Origin: Lucifuga dentata
Lineage: Eukaryota; Chordata; Actinopteri; Ophidiiformes; Bythitidae
Direction: 5' to 3'
Assembly: GCA_014773175.1 (NCBI GenBank)
Contig: VXCM01000717.1
Coordinates: 62,001 to 126,000 of the forward strand
Length of the DNA stretch: 64,000 bases
The position numbers and the translations under genes were made by a program. The notes under the pieces were generated by a model. It was not told the origin of the DNA. It was given only the letters and a program-made list of their open reading frames with translations, and made no database searches. The number at the start of each line of letters is the position of its first letter. The first letter of the stretch is position 1. This document shows positions 1 through 11,822 of the stretch, in pieces.

Positions 1-103
1 TAAATGAAAAGCAGAATGGACACACAACGCTCTGGTTATCAATGTACCACTGCACCAATTATTTTATGACTTTTAAAAAATATTAGCTTAAGTTCATTAA
101 TCT

Positions 104-104
104 G

Positions 105-138
<34 letters not shown>
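104..138. repeat. (ATCT)n tetranucleotide microsatellite
   Basis: About eight uninterrupted ATCT/CTAT units in the gata2 intron. Confidence 0.97.
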
Positions 139-859
139 GGGCACAGAAATCTTCTTTTCAATGATTGTTTTGTAGAGCCACTCCTGAAAATAATTTATTA
201 TATTTTGCTATCAAAGGTTTTTTTTTTTCCGTGTGTTTTACCTGCTTCGCTAGCGAACACAAATCCACGTCCATTGTTGTCTGTAGATCAGAAAGGTAGA
301 AATAACCACAAAAAATAATAATTTTTGTTTCATATATGGTATATTTATTTTTTGTAAATTATTTTATTATTATTATTACTTATTTAATAATTAATAGAAA
401 TAATGCAAGTCATTAAGCATCCAAGCAGAAATGAATGAAAACAGTCACAAAGTAACAGTAATGACAATAATACTTTTTAAATAATAATTATCATTGTTAA
501 TAATAATAATAATAGTAATAGTAATAATTTTTTATATAGAAAATTAAATAATAAAAAGTTTATTGCTTTAAATTGACAGAAATGGCTCTGGACTTTTTCT
601 TTTATCCGGGCGCGCTTTGGATTAACTATTTGGCTTTCCTGTGAAACGGCCGTTATCAGACAAAATATGTCTGATGTAAACCTTTTTTTTGTTTTTAATT
701 TTTTTTTTTTTTTTTTTTTTTTCAATTTGTTCCTTGATCATCTCTACGTCGTTCCTCCTGGTGAAAAGTCCATTACATTTTCCACTGCGTCGGCCCATGT
801 GGCTGCAGCTTTTGCATTTTCAGCTCAAGTGTTTTCAGAGTTGTGTTCAAAGGGGCATC

Positions 860-965
860 CATTTGTTTCCTATCCGGATATCTGCCGGGCCCAGATAAGG
901 AAGTCAGGCTCCCGGCTGTTTCCACCTTCAAGCAGCCCGCTGCATTCTCTATGGCCGCACTGACA
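860..965 (+). promoter_or_regulatory. gata2 intronic enhancer (+9.5 / i4 type)
   Basis: In the intron between the two finger exons, about 0.9 kb before the C-finger exon, an E-box-like TATCTG (879-884) is followed by exactly 8 bases and then AGATAAGG (893-900), running directly into an ETS core AAGGAAGT (897-904). Another ETS-like core, ATCCGG, lies at 873-877, with TTTCC at 866-870 and further TTTCC/CCGG motifs downstream. The mammalian GATA2 +9.5 element is known to lie in this intron and to combine CATCTG-N8-AGATAA with ETS sites; the zebrafish gata2a i4 enhancer is its counterpart. The order and spacing match. The odd point is that the first base of the E-box is T instead of C. Boundaries are approximate; orthology is inferred from position and motifs, not from an alignment. 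Confidence 0.85.
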
Positions 966-1771
966 TTCACTGTAAAGAGATTATCAAACACTGGAGGAGC
1001 CGCTTATGTGTGAAGAGAAAACGTGAGGGCGGGGATTGGAAAATAAATGGATTTATGTTCTTCTCTTGTTGGCCATTCTCGGTGAGCTGCGTGCAATTTT
1101 AATACGCAGGTTATACATATTTTTATTTCGCATAAAAATGACCGTGCGAGGTTGTTCTGCAGGTCAACAGAAACGAGTCCATATGAAATTAATTAAAAGA
1201 AAACCTGGATGCTGCTTGCACAGCAAAGAGCCTGAGGGTTCTTGCATGTAAAGCTAATGTTTCTTATTATGTGTGAAGAATTGATCCGCAATGGACAGAA
1301 AAACACGCTGCCAGGTAGGACACCGGCTCTCAGCCTCCTATCCTCGTTTCCCTGGGTCAGGATAAATACACAAAGCCTAAATTATAACTTGTTAATGCAG
1401 CTAACTTATTTTTAATTCACTGAATATGATAATTAACTCCATGCGTAACAAAGTATTCTGTAGAAATTGAGCTCACAACTTAATGCACAAATTGAAAATT
1501 TGGATCATGGTTGGAGGAATCTACATGCAAGTCATTCAACAGGGAAGTTAAGTGATGCTACCAGACTAAAAGTTGCTTCTTTTAATCATTTTATGCAAAT
1601 CACCAAAATATTGTATACAGAAAACGCACGTGTCTTAATTATTCTATGTGGGGCATTAAAATAGCAAAATCGTCAAATAGAACCTGCACCGACGTGTTAA
1701 TGGCTTTATACACATGATACAATAGTGCTTATTTCAGTTTCCGTGCTGACCCGTCGGCTGCGTGTAAATAA

Positions 1772-2568
<797 letters not shown>

Positions 2569-2868
2569 GTCAACAGACCCCTGACCATGAAGAAAGAAGG
2601 AATCCAGACACGCAACCGCAAAATGTCCAGCAAGTCCAAAAGGAACAAGAGGGCAGGGGATGGCTTCGACGAGCTATCCAAGTGCATGCAGGACAAGGCG
2701 TCTCATTTCGGCGGTGCGCCAGGCCTCGCCAGCCACATGACCCACATGGGTCATCTTCCCCCCTTCAGCCATTCGGGACACATGCTGCCTACACCCACGC
2801 CCATTCACCCGTCGTTTGGTCACCCCCACCATTCTAACCGCTCACCAGTTTGGGCTGAGCCCCACTGA
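2569..2868 (+). CDS. gata2a: GATA2-type transcription factor, final coding exon
   Basis: This exon encodes 99 residues and a TGA stop, continuing in phase 0 from the C-finger exon. It opens with [20 protein letters not shown], the basic tail next to the C-finger that contacts DNA and contributes to nuclear localisation. A Lys/Arg cluster ([10 protein letters not shown]) follows, then a GATA2-diagnostic segment ([11 protein letters not shown]; the human protein has a closely similar FEELSKCMQ) and the conserved [20 protein letters not shown] region. GATA3 lacks the ELSKCMQ segment, so the GATA2 assignment is firm. The end is odd. After SFGHPHHSN the reading continues RSPVWAEPH, whereas GATA1-3 proteins generally end in a VTAMG-type tail. 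A GGCTGA that would close the usual tail lies at 2853-2858 in another frame, so a one-base indel, real or an assembly error, is plausible. Confidence 0.95.
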   Translation, partial: VNRPLTMKKEGIQTRNRKMSSKSKRNKRAGDGFDELSKCMQDKASHFGGAPGLASHMTHMGHLPPFSHSGHMLPTPTPIHPSFGHPHHSNRSPVWAEPH

Positions 2869-3283
2869 AGCCTCACAAGACCCAGTAGCCCTCCGTCTCG
2901 CAGCACCCATTGACATTAAATGGCTAAACCTGGGCTGTCTTCTTGCTTCGTGTACAGTGGACTGAAGGGAGGGATATTCAGTTGGACTTTATGACTGAAG
3001 TTCACACCCCCCCACTTGACTTCGCTGACAGCACGATGAAGAGAGCAGAACTTCACAAGACTCTGTTAAGAGCTAATGTCATGAGGGATTTGTTAGTCCC
3101 TGGGTGACTAAGACTTATAGAAATGGAGTGAATGGAGACACTTATCTTTCTTTTTGCTTATTTTTACTAAGTCACTTTGGTACCCGCCTCTCCTTGACCC
3201 CGTAACAGGAGACTCAAGAGAGGTTTTAAAAGAACCGCTGTTTTCCCCTCATGACCATCTCATTGTATACTGAGATATGTGCA

Positions 3284-3410
3284 CCCTGCCCACTCACAGG
3301 CTCGTCCATATTTGCTGTGGACACAGTCAGACTCGTGAGTGCTGAANCCCTGCCCACTCACAGGCTCGTCCATATTTGCTGTGGACACAGTCAGACTCGT
3401 GAGTGCTGAA
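3284..3410. repeat. 63-base direct duplication around a single N (assembly artefact)
   Basis: Bases 3284-3346 and 3348-3410 are identical and separated only by an N at 3347. The pattern recurs at least sixteen times in the window with similar lengths, which points to unmerged overlapping contig ends rather than a biological tandem repeat. Confidence 0.9.
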
Positions 3411-3802
3411 GTCTCAAGACTGGCTGAATGCAGCTGCAGCACCAACACACCTCTGATACCAGGCAGTCAGACCTAAACTATCGTACCCACCAATCAGCGC
3501 TCTCCTCACATGCTGGATTCTACACCACCATAATACTCACCTGTTTTTAATAAGACTTTTATGGAAAAAGATGCAAGTAAATAGATTGTTTATAAAGGCT
3601 TAATTGCTATTGTTGTTATATTTGATGTTATAATTATTGCTACGATAATTTATTTTCACTCTTTAAGCTTTCGTCAAAGACACATGGAAACTGTTATTTT
3701 AATTTCATGGTTATTACGTAAAGAAAAACACTGACTTATCTTAGATGAAATGTCCCTGAGCTGTACGTTTTTATCATTTTTCCATCTCACAAAAGTAAAG
3801 GA

Positions 3803-3827
3803 AATAAAGTTTTAATACTGAAATAAA
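3803..3827 (+). terminator. gata2a: Twin polyadenylation signals of gata2
   Basis: Two canonical AATAAA hexamers at 3803-3808 and 3822-3827, followed within 40 bases by T/G-rich sequence. They lie about 0.95 kb after the stop codon. Confidence 0.75.
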
Positions 3828-3845
3828 CACTGTCACTGCCTCATG

Positions 3846-5033
3846 AGTGTAGACTCTCTCTCTTGTTTGCATATACACACAAACTTAGAGCATTAGACAA
3901 TTATTTTAATGAACGTTCCTTGATCATTAAAATCATAAGTGATATCAGATGTATCAGGGGAAACTCTGTGATCCCTTAAGCGTGGTAATGCTTTGGTCAG
4001 GCTCCTCCTCTATCTGTGATGCCGTGATGTTAAGAGAAGGCCTCTTTGTGGAGCTGAGGCCCCAGGCTGGACCATTGTATCCAGACAGCAGACTCCAGCA
4101 AAGGGCTCCAGAGTCACACAGTCATACATATGGACATACCCACGTGGTCTCACACACACTTAAAAAAAGAATACTCAGGCTTAAATTCAAATTATTTCAA
4201 CAAACAACCTAATGAGGGTCTTTGGCTCTCTGTAACACCCAAAACGTTGGTGTACATGGGTTTTGTTTGCTGTCATTCTCGCTTGTCCTTTCCCCTCCGT
4301 GTGTGTTGGAGTAGCCCTCTCTCTTGGCCACGGTGATTGGAGTGAGAGGAAGGACAGCGGGTCTTTAGTGGGAGAGAGAAGAGGAAGGAAGGCAATCAGG
4401 CAACCTGAGCAAACACATGGGGGGCTGTTCAGAATCCTTCGTGCACAGATGTGCACACAGCTGAGGCTGTCAGGAAGCAGACATCCACCGTTTCTCTTGC
4501 TTCTCTTTTTCTTTCCCTTTCTCTTTATTTTGTCGATCTCTTTGACTCCTTCTCTGGTGTCTCGTGTGCTCTGTTTGTCTTTTATTCTCCCTCGTTCTCT
4601 TTCTCTGTCACTCGCTTTATAATTTCCCCCCCTTCCCCCCTCTCGCTACAATTACAGTAAAATAAAAGGACTGAAGAAATTTTGAACAGAGCCAGCCACT
4701 AATGAGTCTGCTCGATTAGGGCCAATCTGAGGTCATCATCACTGAGTGCACCCTCACACACCCACAGCACAAACCATCCAATTACACAGGCCAAGCTATA
4801 AGTGGACTACTACCCCTCCCTGAACCCTCCACCCTGCTCACATCTGCTGGACTGTTGTGGAATTTGCTGGTTTTTCCCAGCAGATCAAACTTTATCGGTT
4901 GAAAATGGGAATAATATCCAGGAATTTATACGTGTATTATTTAGCATGCATGGTTAGAGCATTCTGTTTTTAGCTACACTCACTATGCCATACCATATCA
5001 CCCTCACACTGCCTGGCAATACAAATGATATGG
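3846..5033. other. Downstream intergenic DNA
   Basis: No coding feature. CT/T-rich low complexity covers about 4490-4650. A unique, balanced stretch at about 4660-4780 looks constrained in texture but has no recognisable function. Confidence 0.6.
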
Positions 5034-5509
5034 TGCACATATGTCAAACTCAAGGCCCGTGGGCTGGATGTGGCCCACAGTAGTTTTATGTGGCCTGCAA
5101 GATAATATCTAATCTCTAACAACTGGCCTGCTGGTAAAAAGTGCACATTACGGATACTACAAATCCCAGAATGCACTGCAACAGCCGGCACGTCAATCAA
5201 CACCTGAAGCGCCAGCTCCCCTCCCCTCCGCGTCCATCCAGTCATTTTTAATGAACTTTAAGCTAGTCCGCGGAAGAAACGGCCAAAGGAAAGGTGGATC
5301 TGAAAACAGGCTTTCAGCACAGGTGGAGTTAGAGAAGCTGTTTACTGTTGTTAGGGATAAACCTGTTAGCAGAGCTGATGTGGCCGCAATTAAAGAATAT
5401 AACAAAGGAGGCATGATCACATTTAAAATACTGTATTTTCATTTTGCTTGTTGAAGTTGTTAATGAAAACCAAAAAAGTGATTTTAGATTTCCCTTGATG
5501 AAAAAAATC

Positions 5510-5644
5510 AGTTTTCTGGCTATTTTCTGTGATAAAACTTTTTCATAGGAAATGAGTCAGTGAAACTCTGCTGATANAGTTTTCTGGCTATTTTCTGTGA
5601 TAAAACTTTTTCATAGGAAATGAGTCAGTGAAACTCTGCTGATA
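5510..5644. repeat. 67-base duplication around N 5577 (assembly artefact)
   Basis: Bases 5510-5576 equal 5578-5644. Confidence 0.88.
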
Positions 5645-5714
5645 GAGAAGAAGACATAAAAAAATGTTATTTATTTTGAATTTGATCTCTCATTTATCTG
5701 TTTTTTTTTTTCCA

Positions 5715-5849
5715 TACCTCTAGTTTGTTCTTATTTCTATAGATGTTTGGGAGCAGCGGTTAAAGTGAAGTTCATATTAGTNTACCTCTAGTTTGTTCTT
5801 ATTTCTATAGATGTTTGGGAGCAGCGGTTAAAGTGAAGTTCATATTAGT
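5715..5849. repeat. 67-base duplication around N 5782 (assembly artefact)
   Basis: Bases 5715-5781 equal 5783-5849; this is the second such join inside the hAT-like element. Confidence 0.88.
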
Positions 5850-5990
5850 GCATGAATAATCTGTCATAACCTCTGATGAAAACGAGGCCAATTTAAGTCT
5901 GTTTCCAATAAAGTCTGGCCCTGTTTGGCCCTCAGCTTAGACCCAATTTTTAATTTTGGCCCCCTCTGTGATTGAGTTTGATACCCCTGC

Positions 5991-6941
5991 TGTAGAGGGT
6001 GACAACATGACTGTAACTGAGTGTGTGTTTCAGAGTCGGGGTGGGTGGGCTTCCCTGATTCACTTGCTGAACACCAGTAAAAATGTAATGCTTGACTACC
6101 AGTAAGCAGACTAACCATCTGTGTCTAGCACAGCGCTGTGGGTGCTGGGCCGTGCACAGGCCACGGCTCCACTAGGTTATGTGCTGCTACAGCCAGCGAG
6201 CCTGCTTGGCTGAGCTTGGCGGGACTCCCAGAGCCTGAGAGGGGGAGACGGAGAGAGGCACACTCTTCAATGAGGCCCTCCAGAGGGAAGCAGCAGCTCT
6301 CCCAAAAATAATACAGCAGTCTGCCAGGCCGGCGACTCCCAGAGCTGCCCTTGCCTGAACACAGGCAGACCTCGGCACATGTGCGCTGACAGGGACAGTG
6401 CGTCTGTCAAAGATTCATCTCTGAGGGAGAAGCGGCATTTGTGTTTGTAAGGAGCAGGGCACCATTTCATCTCCTTGGCGTGAGAATGAATGAGGTACCA
6501 GGAACGTTATACAAATGCTTTGCTTTACTGTCTCTTGAAACGAATGCCTGGCTGTCCGTTTGGAGAGTCAGCTTGTGCCACCGCTGCAGCGTTTTCTACT
6601 CAATTAGAACTGAACGGCCTCTGTAACATGAGGGTTTTGTCCTGTGCATTTTATTCAGCAGTGCAGTCATTCTCAGAGCCTCACTAGAGCGAGAGTTACA
6701 TTGAAAAAGACACCCCTTTCTAACTCAGATCATGAATTGTTATATGAGACATAAAAAGAGCCATAAAATAGGATGTTGCTTATCTTCACTATCAGAGTGG
6801 TGTTCACAGAACAGAAGAAGAGAAAAACTCTCCTCAGATGCGTTGATGGGGTGAACATGGTGGCCACCTATGAGAGCACCAAAAGGTTTACGACTTCAAC
6901 CTGGAACTGGATGTTTCAACTCCTCTCGACTCCCTACCCCC
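5991..6941. other. Intergenic DNA, GC-richer block
   Basis: The section at about 6120-6480 is GC-rich, unique sequence with no credible exon. The open frames lack similarity to any family I know and have no matching splice structure. Confidence 0.55.
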
Positions 6942-7103
6942 NNNNNNNNNNNNNNNNNNNNNNNNNNNNNNNNNNNNNNNNNNNNNNNNNNNNNNNNNNN
7001 NNNNNNNNNNNNNNNNNNNNNNNNNNNNNNNNNNNNNNNNNNNNNNNNNNNNNNNNNNNNNNNNNNNNNNNNNNNNNNNNNNNNNNNNNNNNNNNNNNNN
7101 NNN
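6942..7103. other. Assembly gap (N run)
   Basis: 162 unknown bases flanked on both sides by C-rich sequence, suggesting a poly-C/CT low-complexity tract that did not assemble. Open frames across it are meaningless. Confidence 0.98.
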
Positions 7104-8489
7104 CCCCCCCAACTCCCACTCTTGTCTTGTCTCTCACTCCCCCAGTGTATTTGTTTTTCCATCAAATTGAATTAGCAGAATCAAAAGGTATCCCAGTCAT
7201 CCCCTCACAAAGTAGAGTTAGGGAGAAAGAGACGTAAAAGATGAAAGGAAGAAAAGCGCAGTTCAGATGCAGGTCTCGTTGTGTGCGCCTGTGTGTGTTG
7301 CAATGGGGGTTGACCTTTGCCTTGGCCTAACTAAAAAAAAAGCATCCCTCCTTCCTCAGACCCCTAGAAGGATATTAAAATTACAAGCCTGGGCTGTATT
7401 TAGACAATGTAAGCACTGGACATTCATGCTCTTATTTTCTATGTCGTGAAGCAGTAAATAAGTTGCTTGTTTATTGACTTTGAACAAAAAGAGAACTTAG
7501 GCTATGATGAAACATTTCCAAATAAGCTAACAGTTTGAATTTTAGAGGCTACCTAGTCACAGTGATGGTGCTAGTAAAGAGACCCATACGTGAACTTCCT
7601 CTTTTCACGGATCAACAGAAATTCATCGAAATACACATTTGACAGCACTGATAGGAAAAAGGTAGGGATCTTCTGCCTTCCGTGAAATACCCGGTGGGCA
7701 CTATTCACTGAAACCTCCACAGATATCTGATTTGACAAGTAAGAACTCTCAGTGTGATCAACCACGTCATGCAGCGGTGATGTGATCAGGAAAGCTTTGG
7801 CACTAATAAATGTTACTCAGAGAAGCCAAGGTGACAGGAGATAATCACAGATGACCTCTACTGACAGGAAACAACCGCATCCTGACCTGACAGCGCCTTC
7901 AATCTCACCGACAATCTCTCCAAATGTCAGAAATTAGTCAGAAAAAGTCACATGTATTTTGATCTTTCATCATTTTTCTCTCCCCATAGACCCAATACCC
8001 CTGATTTCACTTTTCCCCCATCAGGCATCATTGATGGGATGCTTGCTAGTTACAGCTGCATACCAACTTTGACTGAGAACAGTGAAAGAAAAGAAAAAAG
8101 AAAAACAGGAAGTGAGAAGTTCAAACAGGAAATACTTGTGTTGTCCTATTAGGACCATTTCAGACCATAAAAGTCTGACACAGACACTGAAAAAAAGATT
8201 AATTATGGTTGTAAGCATATACTGCAATATATAAATGTACAGTAAATGTCTACAGGAATATTAAAGGGTAATTATGTATGCAGTAAGAATACATGCTATT
8301 AACTTTGCCACTGACTTTATTAATCTATCTAATTTATTAATTATTTTTTAGAATAGATTTTTAAAAAAAATAAAACTCCCAGTCTGTGCTTGAGTTAAAG
8401 AACTGACTATATGTGTACACTAACCATGGGATGTAATATATATTTTTTTAAGTACAGAGACATTGTTTATTGAGCTGTATTTGGCTTTA
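7104..8489. other. Intergenic DNA without recognisable features
   Basis: AT-rich unique sequence; no repeat family, exon or RNA gene recognised. Confidence 0.55.
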
Positions 8490-8491
8490 TA

Positions 8492-9154
8492 TACTACAGG
8501 CCATAAGTTTGAGGCCACCCCAAAACTTTTTGAAAAAAAAAAATCATCAATACACTGTTTATTTTACAATTTATTGCACAGGAAATGACAAAAATATATA
8601 AAATAAATGTAACTAATTAGTTTTCAAGAAGAATTTGTCATATAAAAGCTCTTTGAAGTCATTTCAGGCTCAGACTTTGGTTTCGTCAAAGTAACCTCCT
8701 CTGGCCAAGTCTGAATTCTCAAAACCTTTTGCTTCTCTTTTTGAATGGATGTAATTTTGGCATCATTTTGATGAATGTTTTGGATCGTTGTCCTGTTGAA
8801 GAATGAAATTTTGACCAATAATCCGTAAACCGAATGGAATCATGTGTCTTTGAAGGATGGAATGGTAATTCTCTTTTTTCATAATTCCTTTAACTTGGAC
8901 CAAGTTTCCAGATCTCTCTCCCCCAAAACACCACCACAGCATTACTGAAGCCAAAATGATGTGGGAGAAGGCAGACAGTAGCTATTGAATAGAATGTTAA
9001 AACACATCAGCAGGGAGTTGGAACACAACAGGAGTGCCAGTGCACTAATACAGACTGATGCCTTCATTAAAAATCATTTCTTAAGCCATAGTGGCTACAT
9101 AATGTGCTCTTGTTGACAAATTCATCTTGAAAACTAATTAGNGGGGGCGTAGTG
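8492..9154 (-). mobile_element. Tc1/mariner-like element with long inverted repeats, copy 1 (decayed)
   Basis: The left tip TACTACAGGCC is flanked by TA, and the right tip ends ...GTAGTG before TA at 9155-9156. CAGTACAGGCC-type tips next to TA are typical of fish Tc1-like elements. The left inverted repeat extends about 150 bases to GTTTTCAAGAAGAATTTGTCA. Its inverse begins at about 9117, but most of the right repeat is deleted at N 9142. A transposase remnant lies inside on the minus strand. A better-preserved relative lies at 34350-35188. Confidence 0.85.
8620..8957 (-). pseudogene. Tc1-like transposase fragment (catalytic core piece)
   Basis: The minus strand at 8763-8954 reads SVMLWWCFGG...LVQVKGIMKKE...QRHMIPF...FILQQDNDPKHSSK. 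This is recognisable as the Tc1 transposase core that contains the second catalytic aspartate in QDNDPKH. The frame then breaks and continues as degenerate downstream core in another frame (about 8624-8760). The N-terminal helix-turn-helix domains, the first aspartate region and the final catalytic residue are missing, so it cannot be active. Confidence 0.85.
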
Positions 9155-9225
9155 TACCTACAAACAAATTCCACAAAATTTGTCTATCATCTAAAAGTCA
9201 GATGTTTCAAAAATGCACTATAAAT

Positions 9226-9478
9226 GGATCTTTGGAAAAATATTATCCCTTTTGTAAGTAAGGTGTTACAGGTTAGTTTAACTCAGAGTCCAAGTCTCTG
9301 TATGCTCGGTATTCTGCCTAATAATCTAAATGGATTTAGTAAATTGTGGTGTCGATTAGCCATGCTGACTGGATGTAGAGTTATTATAAGACAATGGAAG
9401 TCAGTTATATCATCATCATTTCAACAATGGATTGAACTCATGTCAAATATCTGCAGCTATGAACAGATTATACTTTGA
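9226..9478 (+). pseudogene. L1 ORF2 C-terminal fragment
   Basis: About 84 residues of the C-terminal end of an L1 ORF2-like protein, open to a TGA at 9476-9478. Reverse transcriptase and endonuclease domains are absent because the insertion is 5'-truncated. Confidence 0.65.
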
Positions 9479-9727
9479 ACCTTAGGGAAAGAAGACCTTT
9501 TTTTTGAAAATTTGGAACCCCTTTCTCAATCTCATTGCCAACAGAAAATGATTTTGTATATGCTATATGTTAATACATTTAATGTCCTGTCATGCCTGCA
9601 GTCAATATGATTTTTTTTTTTTTTTTTTNTTTTTTTTTTTTTTTTTTGTGACTTGTTTTTTTGTTTTGTGTATGTGTGTTTGTTTATGATTTCTGGGTTT
9701 TATTTGAAAATCTGTAAAAAGTAATTA
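9226..9727 (+). mobile_element. 5'-truncated L1-type LINE insertion with target-site duplication
   Basis: A 502-base insertion flanked by perfect 17-base direct repeats (AAAAATGCACTATAAAT) at 9209-9225 and 9728-9744. The insert begins inside an open frame (about 9224-9478) with an L1 ORF2 C-terminus-like pattern (LWxxIxPFVSKVLQ..., KLWCRLAMLTGCRVIIRQW, FQQWIEL), followed by a stop and a 3' UTR with a T-rich tract containing N 9629. A severe 5' truncation plus a long target duplication is the usual outcome of target-primed reverse transcription. Confidence 0.8.
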
Positions 9728-10261
9728 AAAAATGCACTATAAATATCAAATAAAATGGAGATGTCATCTTCAAATATGCTTTGATCTGTTTTCAGGACAT
9801 AATTTTAACTTTTCATAAACATCAAGCAGATGCATGTTAATATGAAAGTAGAGAAATGAAACAAGCAAAGAAACAGGGAGAGTGTTTCACATCAGTCACT
9901 GGTGGTCGGATGTAGACCTTATTGCCAGTTTGTGGTTTCAAAATGGAGTCCAAGAGTACAGTGTACTAATAATGAAAGAGGTTTACGAGTGCATTGAGTT
10001 ACAGGTCTTTGTGGCTGGTATGTTGTACTCCCCGATGATTATCCCTTCTCAAACTCGCCTCTCTGCTGATGTGGATGTTATTGCCATGCTAATGTGTGTG
10101 GATTATTGTGTTTGCACAAAATCCCTGCTGAAATGAGGCAGATACAAAATCCCGACACCATTCAGCTCCTCTAATCACGTAAACCTGCTGCAACCCAACT
10201 CAGGCCATTATGAATTAGCATCATTCATCCAACCACTTTCCCAGTCTGCTCCATTTGCCTG

Positions 10262-10300
10262 TTTTTTTTTTTTTTTTTNAAAAAAAAAAAAAAAAAAAAA
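10262..10300. repeat. Poly-T run joined to poly-A run through an N
   Basis: Seventeen Ts, N at 10279, then twenty-one As. A T-to-A switch exactly at an assembly N suggests an unreliable join. Confidence 0.9.
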
Positions 10301-11314
10301 GTGGCTGTCAAGCAGGGTGTGGAAATGCAGAATATCACTTCCTTGACTCACCCTGAAAATGAGGTCAGTCTCCTCTCACCTGGGACAGGGAGCATTCAGG
10401 ATGTTCACCTGGGACAGGTAGTGTTCAGGTCTCATTCATGCTGTGCTTGGCTGTGCTCAGGCCCTCCCGCTCACCTGCTCTACAGACATCCTCACTGTCT
10501 GAGGACAAATAAGCCCATTCATCTTAAGGCTCCCATTGACAAGCCATGGGGCAAGTACAGTTCCAGTGCCTACAAGGGCTCAGGGGAGTGGGTGTCTGGA
10601 CCTGCCATCCTCTTACGCGCCCTCATAATGTCCCTCATCATTCCCAGCCCCCGCCCAGCCCCACCTGCTTTCACTAGCAGGTAACTCGATAAAGCCATGA
10701 GTGGGGGAGACTGAAGCACCTTGGCTTGTGGCCAGGAATAAGAGGATGGGACCCAGATGCCTGCCCCTGGAAGGATCTCCTGGACACTCCCAGAGGAACT
10801 GATGACCAGACAGAGAATGGGAGGACAGTGGAGGACAGTCGAGGTCCATAGAGACCTCCCATGCCCTGCTTTGACTCCCAAGCTGTTCAGCTCTCTATTG
10901 TAGACTAACGATGCTTACTTGTGTGATGGATTAAGTAACATAGTTGCTCTGTGGCTGCCCTGAATTTAGTTTCAAGCCCTTTCCTGTCTTCACAACAAAG
11001 CATAGTGCCGCTGAATGATTTTGGGTATTCAGGTGCATCTTGATAGGTCATCCGGGACAGCCTGCCTGCTTGTAAGCGGAGCTACACCAGATAAATACTT
11101 TTCACGCCGCTCAATGTAAGTCACAGTTAAGGAGCCAGCCAGCCCAACCTCATTTCAGCCCCACTGCTTGTATTGTCACTCATGCAGAAAGGCTGTGTAG
11201 ACAGTGAGGGCATTCCTAGACTGTTTGTCTTAATTTTGAGATTATGAGTTGTATTTTACCCAGTTCTTGTCAGGTTAACACACATGCACGCATGCACAAA
11301 GAGAGGAAGGGGGG

Positions 11315-11330
11315 TGTGAGAGAGAGAGAN

Positions 11331-11363
<33 letters not shown>
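11315..11363. repeat. (GA)n microsatellite
   Basis: About 24 GA units interrupted by an N at 11330. Confidence 0.95.
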
Positions 11364-11370
<7 letters not shown>

Positions 11371-11788
11371 TTATGTTGAAGAAGCCATGTGTCAACAGTG
11401 GAACACTCTGTGCTTCGTTATAAAAAGACTTCACAACCTTAAACCATTAAAAGACTACAGGCTTTTCAGAGAAAGATGAAAGTGTTTCTTTCTCTTTTTT
11501 TTTTTAAGTGTTATTTCTAAGGGTCAAAACTGTGCAAGTTTTTCATATCTATTTCTGTATCAAAGTTTACTTCATTTATAAGACCAAATACAAGTTTGGT
11601 GTTGTGTAATTAACAATTGTGCCTACTGTTTTATTATCAAGGTCAGTGAGTCGACTCTGTAGCTAGCTGTCTCTTTTTATTTTATTTTAAATACTTTAAA
11701 CTAGTTTCAGAACAGCAGACATGCAGGCTGGCAACCGTGATAGATGCCAGTCTTCACTGGAGACAGAAATTATCAAAATCATCACTCA

Positions 11789-11822
11789 CGCACACACACA
11801 CACACGCACACACGCACACAAC
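11789..11822. repeat. (CA)n microsatellite with CG interruptions
   Basis: CA repeat with scattered CG units. Confidence 0.93.

Larger units (their letters stand above)
2869..3845 (+). other. gata2a: gata2 3' untranslated region (predicted)
   Basis: Non-coding sequence from the stop to just beyond two AATAAA signals. It includes an assembly duplication at 3284-3410, so the true UTR is probably about 64 bases shorter. The end is inferred from the polyadenylation signals only. Confidence 0.7.
5034..5990. mobile_element. hAT/Charlie-like DNA transposon, non-autonomous and decayed
   Basis: The left end carries ATGTCAAACTCAAGGCCCG; the right end carries the inverse form, GGCCCCCTCTGTG...GAGTTTGATACCCCTG. 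'CAGGGGTGTCAAACTCA...GGCC' ends are characteristic of Charlie-type hAT elements of fish. Between them is 'tggcccgc'-style filler and a short open frame (about 5251-5454) that may be a transposase remnant. The extreme left tip is mutated, so I could not confirm an 8-base target duplication. Two assembly duplications inflate the length by about 135 bases. Confidence 0.7.

Noticed and set aside
6773..7237. 154-residue open frame across the N gap
   Set aside because: About half of it is unknown sequence; the frame is an artefact of reading through Ns.
10301..10881. Long open frames on both strands in a GC-richer block
   Set aside because: Several overlapping frames on both strands, starting beside an assembly N, with no recognisable domain.
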